Shown in pieces: positions 35,328 through 44,008 of a stretch of DNA of 64,000 bases. The notes beneath the pieces were generated by a model. It saw nothing but the letters and a program-made list of their open reading frames with translations. It was not told the DNA's origin and made no database searches. A program made the position numbers and the translations under genes. Every line of letters begins with the position of its first letter. The stretch's first letter is position 1. The DNA is from JAOZPE01 sp964601275 (GTDB lineage Bacteria; Krumholzibacteriota; Krumholzibacteriia; JAJRXK01): NCBI GenBank assembly GCA_964601275.1, contig CAZRMV010000006.1, positions 124,001 through 188,000 of the forward strand, written 5' to 3'.

Positions 35328-38300
35328 TGGGTGCCCCCGCCGAGGGTGCTCTCTCCACGCCCCGCTCGACCCCGTTTGCGGCTGGGAGGCAACAGCGCGC
35401 TCGGATTCAGGCACACCGGCTGGACCGATTCCTCTCCGAAGCGGGAAATCAAGCCGAGCAGCAACGAGGGCACCGGGGACACCCCCGCCCGGGTGGCGGT
35501 GACTTCGGCCTCGAATCCCTTCTCCCCCGCGACCGCCAGTCGCAGGGGAGTCTTGCCGGGGTGCATCCGGACCAGTTCCAGCAATTCGTCCGCGTCCTCA
35601 CGGGAGAGCGCGGCCGGAATCCTCACCTTCAGCGAATGGATGAACACAGTGCAGGCCTGTGCGAGACTGTAGGCCTTCTCCAGGATCACTTTCGCCTCCT
35701 CGCCCTCCCGGACGCTCACCCTTCCCGCCACCAGGAGGATCTCCTCGCCGGAGGACAACAACGCGCGGTGTTCCTCGTAGGCATCGGGGAAACAGATCAC
35801 CTCGCAGCCTCCGTTGAAATCCTCCAGTTGCAGGAAGGCCATGATCCGGCCGCTGGCCCGGGTGGTCACCGTCTTCAGGCCGTGGAGCACGCCGCAGATC
35901 ATCACCGCCTGGTCGTCGCCCCGTTCGGCGACGGTGCGGCACTCCACCGGTTGTAGCCACCTCAGGATGCTCCGGTACTGGTTCATGGGATGCCCGGTGA
36001 GGTAGAGACCCAGCACCTCCTTCTCCTTCGCCAGCCGTTCCCCTTCGCTCCATTCCGCCACCTCGGGAAGGGGGGCCTCGCGGCTGCCTTCTTCTTCGCC
36101 CTGTTCGAACAGTCCACGCTGTCCCCGTTCCCGGTCGCGCTGTCGGCGGACCGCGTGTCGCAAGGCGGAATCGAGGGCGGCCAGTTTCTGTTCCCGGCGT
36201 CCCGGCATCGAATCCATGGCGCCGGCGAGGATCAAGCTCTCGATCACCCGTCGGTTCACCCGCCCCGCGTCGACCTTCTCGCAGAACTCGTAGAGGCCGC
36301 TGAATCCGCCGTCGAGCGAGCAGCGGACTTCGATGATGGCCTCGATCGCTCCCCGCCCGACGTTCTTCACCGCGCCCAGGCCGAAGCGGATACTGTTCCC
36401 CTGGGCCCTGAAGTCGGCGGTGCAGGTGTTCACGTCGGGGGGAAGGATGGCGATGCCCAGCTGTTTCGCCTCGTCCACCAGGGTCACGACCCGGTCGCTG
36501 TTGTTCATCTCGCTGGTGAGGGTGGCGGCCAGGAATGCGGCGGGGAAATGGGTCTTGAGCCAGGCGGTGCGCACCGACAGCACCGCGTAGCTGGCACTGT
36601 GGCTCTTGTTGAATCCGTAACCGGCGAAGTAGGCCATCAGGTCGAAGATCTTCTCCGCGACCGCGCGTTCCACCCCCCGCTTGACCGCGCCCTCGACAAA
36701 GAGCCTGGACATCTCCTCCATGACCTCGACCTTCTTCTTCCCCATCGCCTTGCGCAGGGTATCGGCCTGACCCATGGTGAAGCCCGCCAACTGGCCGGCG
36801 ATCTGCATGACCTGTTCCTGGTACAGGATGACCCCGTAGGTCTCCTCCAAGATGGGCTTCAGCATGGGATGGAGGTACTCGATGCGTTTGCGGCCGTGCT
36901 TGCGATCGATGAAGTCATCCACCATGCCACTGCGCAGAGGGCCCGGCCGGTACAGTGCGTTCACCGCGGTGATGTCTTCGAAGGCGGTCGGCTTCAGCTT
37001 GCGCAGGACTTCACGCATGCCGCTCGATTCCAGTTGGAACACCCCCACGGTCTCGCCGCGCGAGAGCATCTCGTAGACCTCGGGGTCGTCCAGGGGGATC
37101 TCCGAGGCGCTCAGCTCGGCGTACCCGGGGTTCTCCTCGCGCACGAACTCCAGGGCCTTCTCGATGACGGTGAGAGTCCGCAGGCCGAGGAAATCCATCT
37201 TCAACAGGCCCATCGTCTCGAGCATCTTCATGTCCCACTGGGTGGTGATTTCGTCCTTGTTCGTCTTGTACAAGGGGACATGATCGGTGAGACGGCCCGG
37301 AGCGATGAGAACGCCGGCGGCATGGATCGAGGTGTGGCGGTACAGACCCTCCAGGGACAACGCGGTGTCGATGAGGTGATCGTAACGGGGATCCTCCGCC
37401 CGCACTTCACGCAGCTCCGGGGTGTCCTCCAGGGCTTTCTGCAGGGTGATGCCCAGCTGCTCGGGTACCATCTTGGCGATACGATCGACTTCGGAGAAAC
37501 TCATTCCCATTGCGCGCCCGACGTCGCGGATGACCCCCCGCGCCAGCATGGCCCCGTAGGTGATGATCTGGCACACGCTGTCCTGACCATACTTGCGGTT
37601 GACGAACTCGATGATCTCTCCGCGGCGCTCGAAGCAGAAGTCGATGTCGATGTCGGGCATCGAGATGCGCTCCGGATTCAGGAAGCGCTCGAAGAGGAGG
37701 CCATGCGCCAGGGGGTCGACGTCGGTGATGCGCACGCAGTAGCACACCAGACTGCCGGCCGCGCTGCCGCGTCCCGGTCCCACGGGAATCCCCATTTCCT
37801 TGGCCGCCCGCACGAAGTCGCCGACGATGAGGAAGTACCCGGCGAAGCCGGTGGTCGCGATGACGGACAATTCGTAGTCGAGCCTCTCGCGGATCTCCTC
37901 GGTCAATTCACCGAAGCGTTCCTTCGCGCCTTCATATGACAGTTGACGGAGGTAGTCGTCGGGGGTGGAGAATCCCTCCGGAAGCTGGAACACCGGCAGA
38001 AGATGCCGGCCTATCTCCAGCTCCACCCGGCAACGTGCCCCGATCTCGGCCGCGTTGTCCAGGGCATCGGGAAACTCGACGAAGCTCTCGGCCATTTCCT
38101 CGGCCGACTTGAGATGGTATTGGTCTCCTTCGTAGCGCCAGCGCGTGGGGTCATCCACCGGGCGGTTGGTCTGGATCGCCATGAGCACGTCGTGCGCTGC
38201 GGCGTGCCCGGAATGCAGATAGTGCACGTTGTTGGTGGCCACCATCCGCGCTCCCGTTTCGGCGCAGAAGCGGGCGGCGAGCGCGCGGTGGCGCGCCTCC

Positions 38301-38851
38301 CGTTCCAGTCCGTGGTTCTGGATCTCGACGAAGAACCCGTCCGCTCCGAAGATCGAGCGGTACTCGTCCAGGGCGCGCCGCGCCCCCTCGAAATCCTCTT
38401 CGAGCAGGAGGGCGTTCACCTCTCCGTTCAGGCACGAGCCCAGCGCGATCAGGCCCTCGGCGTGATCGGCCAGCGCATCCTTGTCCAGGCGCGGCTTCTC
38501 GTAGAGTCCTTCGAGGTATCCGATGGAGGCCAGTTCGATGAGGTTGTGCCAGCCGGCGGAATTCTCCGCGAGAAGGATGAGATGCCTCAGCGGACCGGCC
38601 TTCTCCGGCAGGGATTCCCTCCGGTCCCGCACCACGTAGGCTTCCATTCCCAGGATGGGCCGGATACCTTCCTTCCGGCAGGCCAGGTAGAAGTCGATCG
38701 CGCCGAAGAGGTTTCCGTGGTCGGTGAGGGCCAGGGCTGGCATCTTCAGCTCGGCCGCCCGGCGGGCGAGGTCCTTCACCTTCGCCGCCCCGTCGAGCAG
38801 GCTGTAATCGCTGTGTACGTGGAGGTGAACGAATCCCTGCGCTGCGCCCAT
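35324..38851 (-). CDS. dnaE: DNA polymerase III subunit alpha
   Basis: The replicative polymerase of 1175 residues. The start is the ATG at 38849-38851 (MGAAQGFVHLHVHSDYSLLD) with AAGGGG upstream; the frame extends further but that part looks non-coding. Domains in order: PHP (VHLHVHSDYSLLDG, ALTDHGNLFGAIDFY), polymerase core with GPGRGSAAGSLVCYC, the catalytic PDIDIDFCFERR (carboxylates) and QIITYGAML, fingers with TTQWDMKMLETMGLLKMDFLG and YQEQVMQIAGQLAGFT, the helix-hairpin-helix near FAGYGFNKSHSASYAVLS, an OB fold (VMICGVLHGLKTV) and the tau-binding tail. Length and motifs indicate the DnaE1 type rather than PolC or the error-prone DnaE2. Confidence 0.96.
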   Translation of the reverse strand: MGAAQGFVHLHVHSDYSLLDGAAKVKDLARRAAELKMPALALTDHGNLFGAIDFYLACRKEGIRPILGMEAYVVRDRRESLPEKAGPLRHLILLAENSAGWHNLIELASIGYLEGLYEKPRLDKDALADHAEGLIALGSCLNGEVNALLLEEDFEGARRALDEYRSIFGADGFFVEIQNHGLEREARHRALAARFCAETGARMVATNNVHYLHSGHAAAHDVLMAIQTNRPVDDPTRWRYEGDQYHLKSAEEMAESFVEFPDALDNAAEIGARCRVELEIGRHLLPVFQLPEGFSTPDDYLRQLSYEGAKERFGELTEEIRERLDYELSVIATTGFAGYFLIVGDFVRAAKEMGIPVGPGRGSAAGSLVCYCVRITDVDPLAHGLLFERFLNPERISMPDIDIDFCFERRGEIIEFVNRKYGQDSVCQIITYGAMLARGVIRDVGRAMGMSFSEVDRIAKMVPEQLGITLQKALEDTPELREVRAEDPRYDHLIDTALSLEGLYRHTSIHAAGVLIAPGRLTDHVPLYKTNKDEITTQWDMKMLETMGLLKMDFLGLRTLTVIEKALEFVREENPGYAELSASEIPLDDPEVYEMLSRGETVGVFQLESSGMREVLRKLKPTAFEDITAVNALYRPGPLRSGMVDDFIDRKHGRKRIEYLHPMLKPILEETYGVILYQEQVMQIAGQLAGFTMGQADTLRKAMGKKKVEVMEEMSRLFVEGAVKRGVERAVAEKIFDLMAYFAGYGFNKSHSASYAVLSVRTAWLKTHFPAAFLAATLTSEMNNSDRVVTLVDEAKQLGIAILPPDVNTCTADFRAQGNSIRFGLGAVKNVGRGAIEAIIEVRCSLDGGFSGLYEFCEKVDAGRVNRRVIESLILAGAMDSMPGRREQKLAALDSALRHAVRRQRDRERGQRGLFEQGEEEGSREAPLPEVAEWSEGERLAKEKEVLGLYLTGHPMNQYRSILRWLQPVECRTVAERGDDQAVMICGVLHGLKTVTTRASGRIMAFLQLEDFNGGCEVICFPDAYEEHRALLSSGEEILLVAGRVSVREGEEAKVILEKAYSLAQACTVFIHSLKVRIPAALSREDADELLELVRMHPGKTPLRLAVAGEKGFEAEVTATRAGVSPVPSLLLGLISRFGEESVQPVCLNPSALLPPSRKRGRAGRGESTLGGGTH

Positions 38852-39031
38852 GACCCCTTGCCGCCGTCCCGATCGAGGTGATCTCCCGTTCGCGCGTCCT
38901 GTCGCGCCGGCCCGGGCCCACCCTATCCAACTCGAGGCCCCGGGGCAAGGGGTCGGCGTGGACCCGGACGGTGGAGGGTGGCAAACGTGGGAATCCCGGG
39001 CGATCACCCCCCCCGGCGGCGCCCGGGCCGA

Positions 39032-41095
39032 TCAGGGCCCCAACCGCAGACGGATCCGCGCCTGGGACCGCCGCCCGAGACGGTCGACCGCCGAGACGGC
39101 GAAGAGATGCTCGCCCACCGGAACTTCGATCCAGAACTCGAAGGACAGTTCGTGCGATTCCGGGTCGTAGCGGGCGGGCCACAATCGCCCGTCGATCGTG
39201 GCCTCGATGGCGTCCTCCACCAGCCCCGACCCCGTATCCTCGATCGCCAGGCGGAGGGCGGGCCAGGGGGGCAGGGTCAAGCCGGTCGGTGCGGCGCGCC
39301 GGACGCTCTCCACGAGAGCCCCCTCCCGCACGATCCTTCCCTCCACCTCGAAGGGGCCGATGCGGGGCGGGGTCGCGTCCTGAAGCAGGGCCAGCCACCC
39401 CGGGCGGTCGACCCGGCCGAACCAGCACCCCGTCGAGTCCCTTGCCCCCAGGAAGGTCCACTCCCCGGTCTCGTCCCGCAGGAAGAGGCCGACGGAGTTC
39501 CCCTTCTCCGGAGGAAGACTTTCTTCCAGGCGGACCACCAGACCCCGCCGGAACACCGCCCCCGCACTGCGGATCCGACCGCACGATCGGACCCACCGCG
39601 TGTCAGCAGGGATCGGAAGGTCTTCATCCGCCGCTTCCCACCACACCATCCCTCCGGGAAAGAGCCCGTCCCCGGGATCCATCAGCTCGAGGTCCCCGGC
39701 ATCCCGCTCCTCCCCGCCCGAATCGGGCGGCAGGGACCATCGCGCAGGAAGAGCCAGGGGATGTCCCTCCGGCCAGCTCGGACTCTCTCCGGCGTAGGGC
39801 ACCGGCGGCCCAGCGGACCCGGGACGCCCGCCCCGGAGATGGACCACCGCCTCCGACCGGTTGCCCGCCGCGTCCCAGGCCGCCACCACCAGATCGCCCG
39901 TCTCGCCCTCCGGGAGCCGGAGATCACCGCCGGTTCCGGAGAAACGGCGTCCCGCCAGGGTGTTCCCCGGCCGGTGGTACAGGCGCAACCACGGGGGCTG
40001 CGCCGGATCGGATGCCTCGGCTCGTTCCAGGCGCATCTGGATGCTCTGGGAGAAGGCGAAGCGCCGGTTCTCCAGGCGGGCGATCTCGGTGCCCTTCCAC
40101 CAGGCCGCGATCCCCAGCGGCGCGAGCCGGAACGCCCCCTGGTCGCTGCGGTCCTCCACCCGCACCATCACTCCGAGACGGCCCGAGGCGCGAAGCCGGG
40201 CCCCGGGCTCGACGTCCTCCGGGAAAGGCCGCCCCCCCACCTGCGCGGCGGAGGAAAGAGGAACCAGGCGCACGGCGGTGATCCGCGGCGCGAGGGTGTC
40301 GGGGACGGAGAACCCGTGCAGCAGGGGATTGAGAGGGCGCTCCTGCGCGTCCCGGAGCTCCAGGTGGAGATGGGGCGCCCCCACCCCCGTCGCCCCGCTC
40401 AGCCCCAGGAGTTCGCCGCGCTGCACACCGATTCCGTCGCCCAGGTCCAGGTCCTGTCGATACCGGCCGCTCCGGCGCCAGGCCGCCTCCAGGGGCGCCC
40501 GGAGACGGTCGGCCAGGGCGGAGAGATGGGCGAACACGAGCTGCCGCCCGTCGAAGAGGGTGAGATAGACGGCCACGCCGTATCCGGTGGCGGCGCAACG
40601 GACCCGGGTGACCCTTCCGCCGGCGGGCGCGACGACCTGCAGACCCTCCCGGCCCCGGGTGCGCAGATCGATCCCGCTGTGGTAGCGGCCCCGGCGGAAT
40701 TCCATGAAGGTGCCGGTCAACGAGGGAACCGCCTGGGGAAGCGGCCAGAGAAACGCTTCCGGCCCGAAAGGACGCTCCGCAGGGCGCATCTCTTCTGCGC
40801 CCGCCACCGCCCGCCCCGCTCCGAGGGCCCAAAGGACCAGGAGGTGGAGGAAGAGACGGAAACCGGCCCCGCGTCTGTCGACCTTGCCACCACCCCAGCC
40901 CGATGATAACCTTCTTGCCTTTGAATCCTCCCGCCGGACGCGGGAGGCGACCCTCCGTGGCGCGCGGGAAACAGTTCCCCGCGACGCGGGAACGACGACC
41001 CTCCATGGCGCGCGGGAGACCGTCCTGGCTTGGCGGCCCGCGCCGTTTCCTCTGAACGCTACGGCAGGCCTTCGGGCGGGAGAGTGGTTCCTCAT
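39032..41095 (-). CDS. Exported M23 (LytM) family endopeptidase; start uncertain
   Basis: The periplasmic part has a LytM domain (about residues 130-260 of the frame) with HSGIDLRTRGREGLQVVAPA and APHLHLELRDAQ, supplying the zinc histidines of M23 peptidases, enzymes that cut peptidoglycan cross-bridges or activate other hydrolases. A C-terminal half of about 430 residues holds Ig-like repeats (ITAVRLVPLSS, VVAAWDAAGNRSEAVVHL and VSAVDRLGRRSQARIRL). A signal peptide (LFLHLLVLWALGAGRAVAGA) lies at residues 81-100 of the open frame. No ATG, GTG or TTG lies just before it: the only start that includes it is the ATG at 41095, giving an odd 75-residue lead. Starts at 40807 or 40789 would delete the signal. 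A 40934-41025 repeat lies within the lead. Confidence 0.78.
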   Translation of the reverse strand: MRNHSPARRPAVAFRGNGAGRQARTVSRAPWRVVVPASRGTVSRAPRRVASRVRREDSKARRLSSGWGGGKVDRRGAGFRLFLHLLVLWALGAGRAVAGAEEMRPAERPFGPEAFLWPLPQAVPSLTGTFMEFRRGRYHSGIDLRTRGREGLQVVAPAGGRVTRVRCAATGYGVAVYLTLFDGRQLVFAHLSALADRLRAPLEAAWRRSGRYRQDLDLGDGIGVQRGELLGLSGATGVGAPHLHLELRDAQERPLNPLLHGFSVPDTLAPRITAVRLVPLSSAAQVGGRPFPEDVEPGARLRASGRLGVMVRVEDRSDQGAFRLAPLGIAAWWKGTEIARLENRRFAFSQSIQMRLERAEASDPAQPPWLRLYHRPGNTLAGRRFSGTGGDLRLPEGETGDLVVAAWDAAGNRSEAVVHLRGGRPGSAGPPVPYAGESPSWPEGHPLALPARWSLPPDSGGEERDAGDLELMDPGDGLFPGGMVWWEAADEDLPIPADTRWVRSCGRIRSAGAVFRRGLVVRLEESLPPEKGNSVGLFLRDETGEWTFLGARDSTGCWFGRVDRPGWLALLQDATPPRIGPFEVEGRIVREGALVESVRRAAPTGLTLPPWPALRLAIEDTGSGLVEDAIEATIDGRLWPARYDPESHELSFEFWIEVPVGEHLFAVSAVDRLGRRSQARIRLRLGP
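40934..41025. repeat. Tandem imperfect repeat of about 45 bases between divergent genes
   Basis: Two adjacent units share ACGCGGGA, a CGACCCTCC, TGGCGCGCGGGA and an ending TTCC or GTCC; unit one runs to about 40978 and unit two to 41025. They differ by a few substitutions and two or three inserted bases, so this is an old duplication. The repeat lies in the region between the M23 signal peptide and the PpiD start, where promoters for both genes should be. Its GC-rich, partly self-complementary motifs (GGCGCGC) could form structure in either transcript. Confidence 0.55.
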
Positions 41096-42908
41096 GATGA
41101 AAATGATGCGAGACCGGGTGAGGCTGATCTACTGGGTGGTGATCATCACTTTCCTCGGTCTGACCTTCCTGGTCTGGGGAATCGGGCTGAACGGCAAACG
41201 AGGGCAACAACCACTCAGCCGCAAGAACGCGGTGGCGACGGTGAACGGTCAGGACATCACTTACGACGCCTACACCCAGCGCGTCAACGGGATCCTCGAT
41301 CAGATGCGCCAGCAGCAGCCCGAGGGCGAGGATCTCAGCGAGAACCAGCGGATGCGGGCACGCCAGCAGGCCTTCGACGATCTCGTGCTGGAGACCCTCG
41401 AGCGGGAAGAAGCCCGCAAGCGGAACCTCGGGGTGAGCAACGAGGAAATCGTCGACATCCTGTCGAACAACCCGCCGGCCTTCCTCCTGCAACAGTTCGT
41501 CGATGAGAACGGCAAGGTCGATCGGGAAGCCTACGTCCGTGCGCTGAACAATCCCAACCTTCCCTGGGACCAGATCGAGAACTACATCCGCTCCACCGTT
41601 CCCCTCCAGAAGCTCGAGAACCTCATCACCGGCCAGGCCGTCGTGAGCGAGGAGGAACTGCGCAGGGCCTACGCCGAGCAGACGGTCAAGGCGGTCGCCG
41701 AGTACATCGCGGTCGAGCTGAGTTCGATCCAGTTGGAGGACACCGAGGTCAGCGACGAGGAGATTCGCAGCTTCTACGAGGAGCACCGGGACGAGTACAG
41801 CGTTCCGGAACAGGTCTCGGTCCGCCTGGTGACCATCAAGAAGGAAGCCAGTCCCTCCGACGAGGCGGAGATCGTCTCCATCCTCAACGACATCCGCAAG
41901 GACATCCTCAGCGGGCGCCTCACCTTCGAGGAAGCGGCCCAGACCTACAGCGAGGACAGCAGCAACGCCTCGCAGGGGGGCGAGCTCGGATTCATCGACC
42001 GCCAGCGCATGGTGGCCCCGTTCACCGACGCCGCCTTCTCCCTCAAGGTCGGCGACGTCTCCGAACCGGTGAAGACCCAGTTCGGCTTCCATCTCATCCA
42101 GGTGGTCGACGAGAAACTGGACGACAAGGGCAAGCGCACCGAGGTCCATGTCCGCCACATCCTCCTGCGTCGCAACGCCAGCGAATCGACCATCGAACTG
42201 CTCCGGGATGAGGCCAACCAGTTGCACGACCAGGCCGAGCGCGTCGGCCTGGAAGAGGCGGCCAAGAAACTCGAGCTCGAGGTGACCACGACCACCCCCT
42301 TCCAGAAGACCTTCAACATCCCCGGAGTGCCCAACAGCCTCCCGGGGACGCGCTACGCCTTCGATCACGAGGCGGGAAGCCTCTCCCCCGTCTTCGAGAC
42401 CCAGGAGATGTTCTATCTCTTCGAGGTGGCCGAGAAGATTCCCGCCGGATATCGCGAGCTCGACGAGGTGAAGGCGGTCATCACCAGCCGCATCCAGAGG
42501 GAGCGCCGCGCGGACAAGGCGGCGGCAAGAATCGCCAAGGCCTGGGCGGAGATCCAGGGAGGAGCGAGCCTGGAGGCCGCGGCGAAGAAATTCGAGATGA
42601 AACACGCAGTGACCGACACCTTCACCCTGCGGGAGAACATCCCCGGCATCGGTTTCGCCACTGCGTTTGCGCGGGCGGCCCTGAGCCTCGAGCCCGGCGA
42701 GATGCTGCCGGAGGTGCGTACCCAGCGCGGGGTGTACATCGTCAAGCTGCTCTACAAGAGCCCCTTCGACGAGGAGGACTTCGCGGCCAAGCGAGCCTCG
42801 TTGAGCCAGTCGTTGCTCTTCAACCGGCGCCGCCAGATCCTCATCGAGTGGCAGAAGAAGCTGCAGGAGAACGCCGAGATCATCGACCGCCGGACGAATT
42901 TCCTGTAG
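41094..42908 (+). CDS. ppiD: PpiD/SurA-like membrane-anchored peptidyl-prolyl isomerase
   Basis: A 604-residue periplasmic folding helper anchored in the inner membrane. An N-terminal helix (LIYWVVIITFLGLTFLVWGIG, residues 12-32) is preceded by basic residues. Next comes a SurA_N-like chaperone domain with NAVATVNGQDITYDAYTQRV and the long alpha-helical segment to about 230. A parvulin domain follows at about 240-345: LTFEEAAQTYSEDSSNASQG, GELGFIDRQRMVAPFTDAAF and TQFGFHLIQVVDE. A second, weaker PPIase-like block (RHILLRR...GVYIVKLLYK) covers 360-570. It is the usual PpiD plan, helping outer-membrane proteins leave the Sec channel. Several ATGs cluster at the start; the first has GGAGA at 12 bases. 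It is divergent from the M23 gene. Confidence 0.88.
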   Translation: MMKMMRDRVRLIYWVVIITFLGLTFLVWGIGLNGKRGQQPLSRKNAVATVNGQDITYDAYTQRVNGILDQMRQQQPEGEDLSENQRMRARQQAFDDLVLETLEREEARKRNLGVSNEEIVDILSNNPPAFLLQQFVDENGKVDREAYVRALNNPNLPWDQIENYIRSTVPLQKLENLITGQAVVSEEELRRAYAEQTVKAVAEYIAVELSSIQLEDTEVSDEEIRSFYEEHRDEYSVPEQVSVRLVTIKKEASPSDEAEIVSILNDIRKDILSGRLTFEEAAQTYSEDSSNASQGGELGFIDRQRMVAPFTDAAFSLKVGDVSEPVKTQFGFHLIQVVDEKLDDKGKRTEVHVRHILLRRNASESTIELLRDEANQLHDQAERVGLEEAAKKLELEVTTTTPFQKTFNIPGVPNSLPGTRYAFDHEAGSLSPVFETQEMFYLFEVAEKIPAGYRELDEVKAVITSRIQRERRADKAAARIAKAWAEIQGGASLEAAAKKFEMKHAVTDTFTLRENIPGIGFATAFARAALSLEPGEMLPEVRTQRGVYIVKLLYKSPFDEEDFAAKRASLSQSLLFNRRRQILIEWQKKLQENAEIIDRRTNFL

Positions 42909-42912
42909 CCAC

Positions 42913-42953
42913 GGTCGACCGCCCGGCGCCGGCTTCAGGCGCCGCGGTCGACC
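42913..42953. terminator. Bidirectional hairpin between convergent ppiD and the cation efflux gene
   Basis: The arms GGTCGACC and GGCGCC pair with GGCGCC and GGTCGACC across a seven-base loop, with a small bulge of four against two bases between the paired blocks. It begins five bases after the ppiD stop and covers the last codons and stop of the convergent cation efflux gene, so it could stop transcription from both sides. No T-run is present on either strand, so termination may need Rho or rely on stem strength. Confidence 0.5.
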
Positions 42954-44008
42954 CGGAAAGCCCGGCTTCCCTCCTCGAGGACGTCCTCTTCCTCGGTGTC
43001 CTTCTCCAGGGGGTAGTGGGGCCCGCTCACCAGCGCGTTGCGGGTCCAGACATGGCACTCGGTCCGTGGCGCCTCACGCACCGGACAGTCCTCCACTTCG
43101 CAGAAGGGACAGCATCGGGGCACGCAGGGATCGAGGTGCACGATGCACTCGCCCATTCCTTCGGATAGTTCGAGCAAGCTGTCCCGCAGCAGGTCCTGCT
43201 CCCGGTGTCCCTCCTCGATGGTCCAGTAGCGGGGAAGGGTGAGGTGGAAGTCGATGTGGAGCAGATCGCCGCTGCGCCAGGCCCGCAGGTGGTGGGGGTC
43301 GATCCATCCGGGCCGGCGCAGGCTCACCAGCTTCCGGGTGATCGCATCGAGCATCTCATCGTCTGCTTTGTCCATCAGCCGCTGGACCGCGCCGCGCATC
43401 AGCTTGTAGCCGACCATGAGAATATGCAGCGCGACCGCGATGGCGGCCAACGGATCCATCCACAGCCAACCGGTGATCTGCACCAGGAACAAACCCAGCA
43501 GAACGCCCGCGCTGGTCATGCTGTCGGTGATCAGGTGGAAGCCGTCCGCCACCAGCGCTTCACTCGAGTGTTCCCGGCCCTGGCGGATGAGATAGACCCC
43601 GGCCAACCCGTTGAGGATCCCGGTGACCAGGATGATGCCCAGGCCCAGGCCGAGCTGCTGAAGGGGTGGAGGATCCAACAGAAGGTGGCCCGAGTGCCAG
43701 AGGATGAAACCCGCGGCGACCACGATCAACGCGCCCTCGGCCCCGGCCGAGAAGTCCTCGGCCTTGCCGTGGCCGTAGGGGTGATCCTCATCGGGAGGCT
43801 TGGATCCCTGCACGATGGTGACATAGGCCATCACCGCCGCGACCACGTTGATCACCGTTTCCATTGCGTCGGCGAAGATCGCCGTCGAAGAAGTCATCCG
43901 CCACGCGAGCAGTTTCGCCGAGAGCAGGACCACGCTCAGGGCGATGGAGAAGATCGCCACCTTGCGGCGTCGGCCGATCCGCTCGAGATGGTTCAGTGGT
44001 GGGTTCAT
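42935..44008 (-). CDS. Cation diffusion facilitator (heavy-metal efflux) protein
   Basis: A 357-residue inner-membrane exporter of divalent cations such as Zn, Fe, Mn or Co. Six membrane helices are seen: FSIALSVVLLSAKLLAW, TVINVVAAVMAYVTIV, GALIVVAAGFILWHS, LGLGIILVTGILNGLAGVYL, TSAGVLLGLFLVQITGWLW and AAIAVALHILMVGYK. Metal-site residues stand in FADAMET (helix 2) and HLITDSM (helix 5), and the family loop HPYGHGKAEDFS is present. The cytoplasmic C-terminal domain is longer than usual and ends with a cysteine- and histidine-rich tail (CVPRCCPFCEVEDCPV), a possible extra metal-sensing site. Its ATG overlaps the exonuclease stop by four bases (ATGA). Confidence 0.92.
   Translation of the reverse strand: MNPPLNHLERIGRRRKVAIFSIALSVVLLSAKLLAWRMTSSTAIFADAMETVINVVAAVMAYVTIVQGSKPPDEDHPYGHGKAEDFSAGAEGALIVVAAGFILWHSGHLLLDPPPLQQLGLGLGIILVTGILNGLAGVYLIRQGREHSSEALVADGFHLITDSMTSAGVLLGLFLVQITGWLWMDPLAAIAVALHILMVGYKLMRGAVQRLMDKADDEMLDAITRKLVSLRRPGWIDPHHLRAWRSGDLLHIDFHLTLPRYWTIEEGHREQDLLRDSLLELSEGMGECIVHLDPCVPRCCPFCEVEDCPVREAPRTECHVWTRNALVSGPHYPLEKDTEEEDVLEEGSRAFRVDRGA

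Noticed and set aside
35990..37939. Plus-strand frame of 649 codons opposite dnaE
   Set aside because: Antisense to the catalytic core of DNA polymerase III; no supporting feature.
40934..41025. Tandem repeat considered as a CRISPR or insertion-sequence end
   Set aside because: Only two imperfect units, no spacers, no terminal inverted repeats and no transposase.
39924..43058. Minus-strand frame of 1044 codons across the ppiD gene
   Set aside because: Overlaps the well-supported plus-strand chaperone and the M23 gene in another frame; no recognisable domain.
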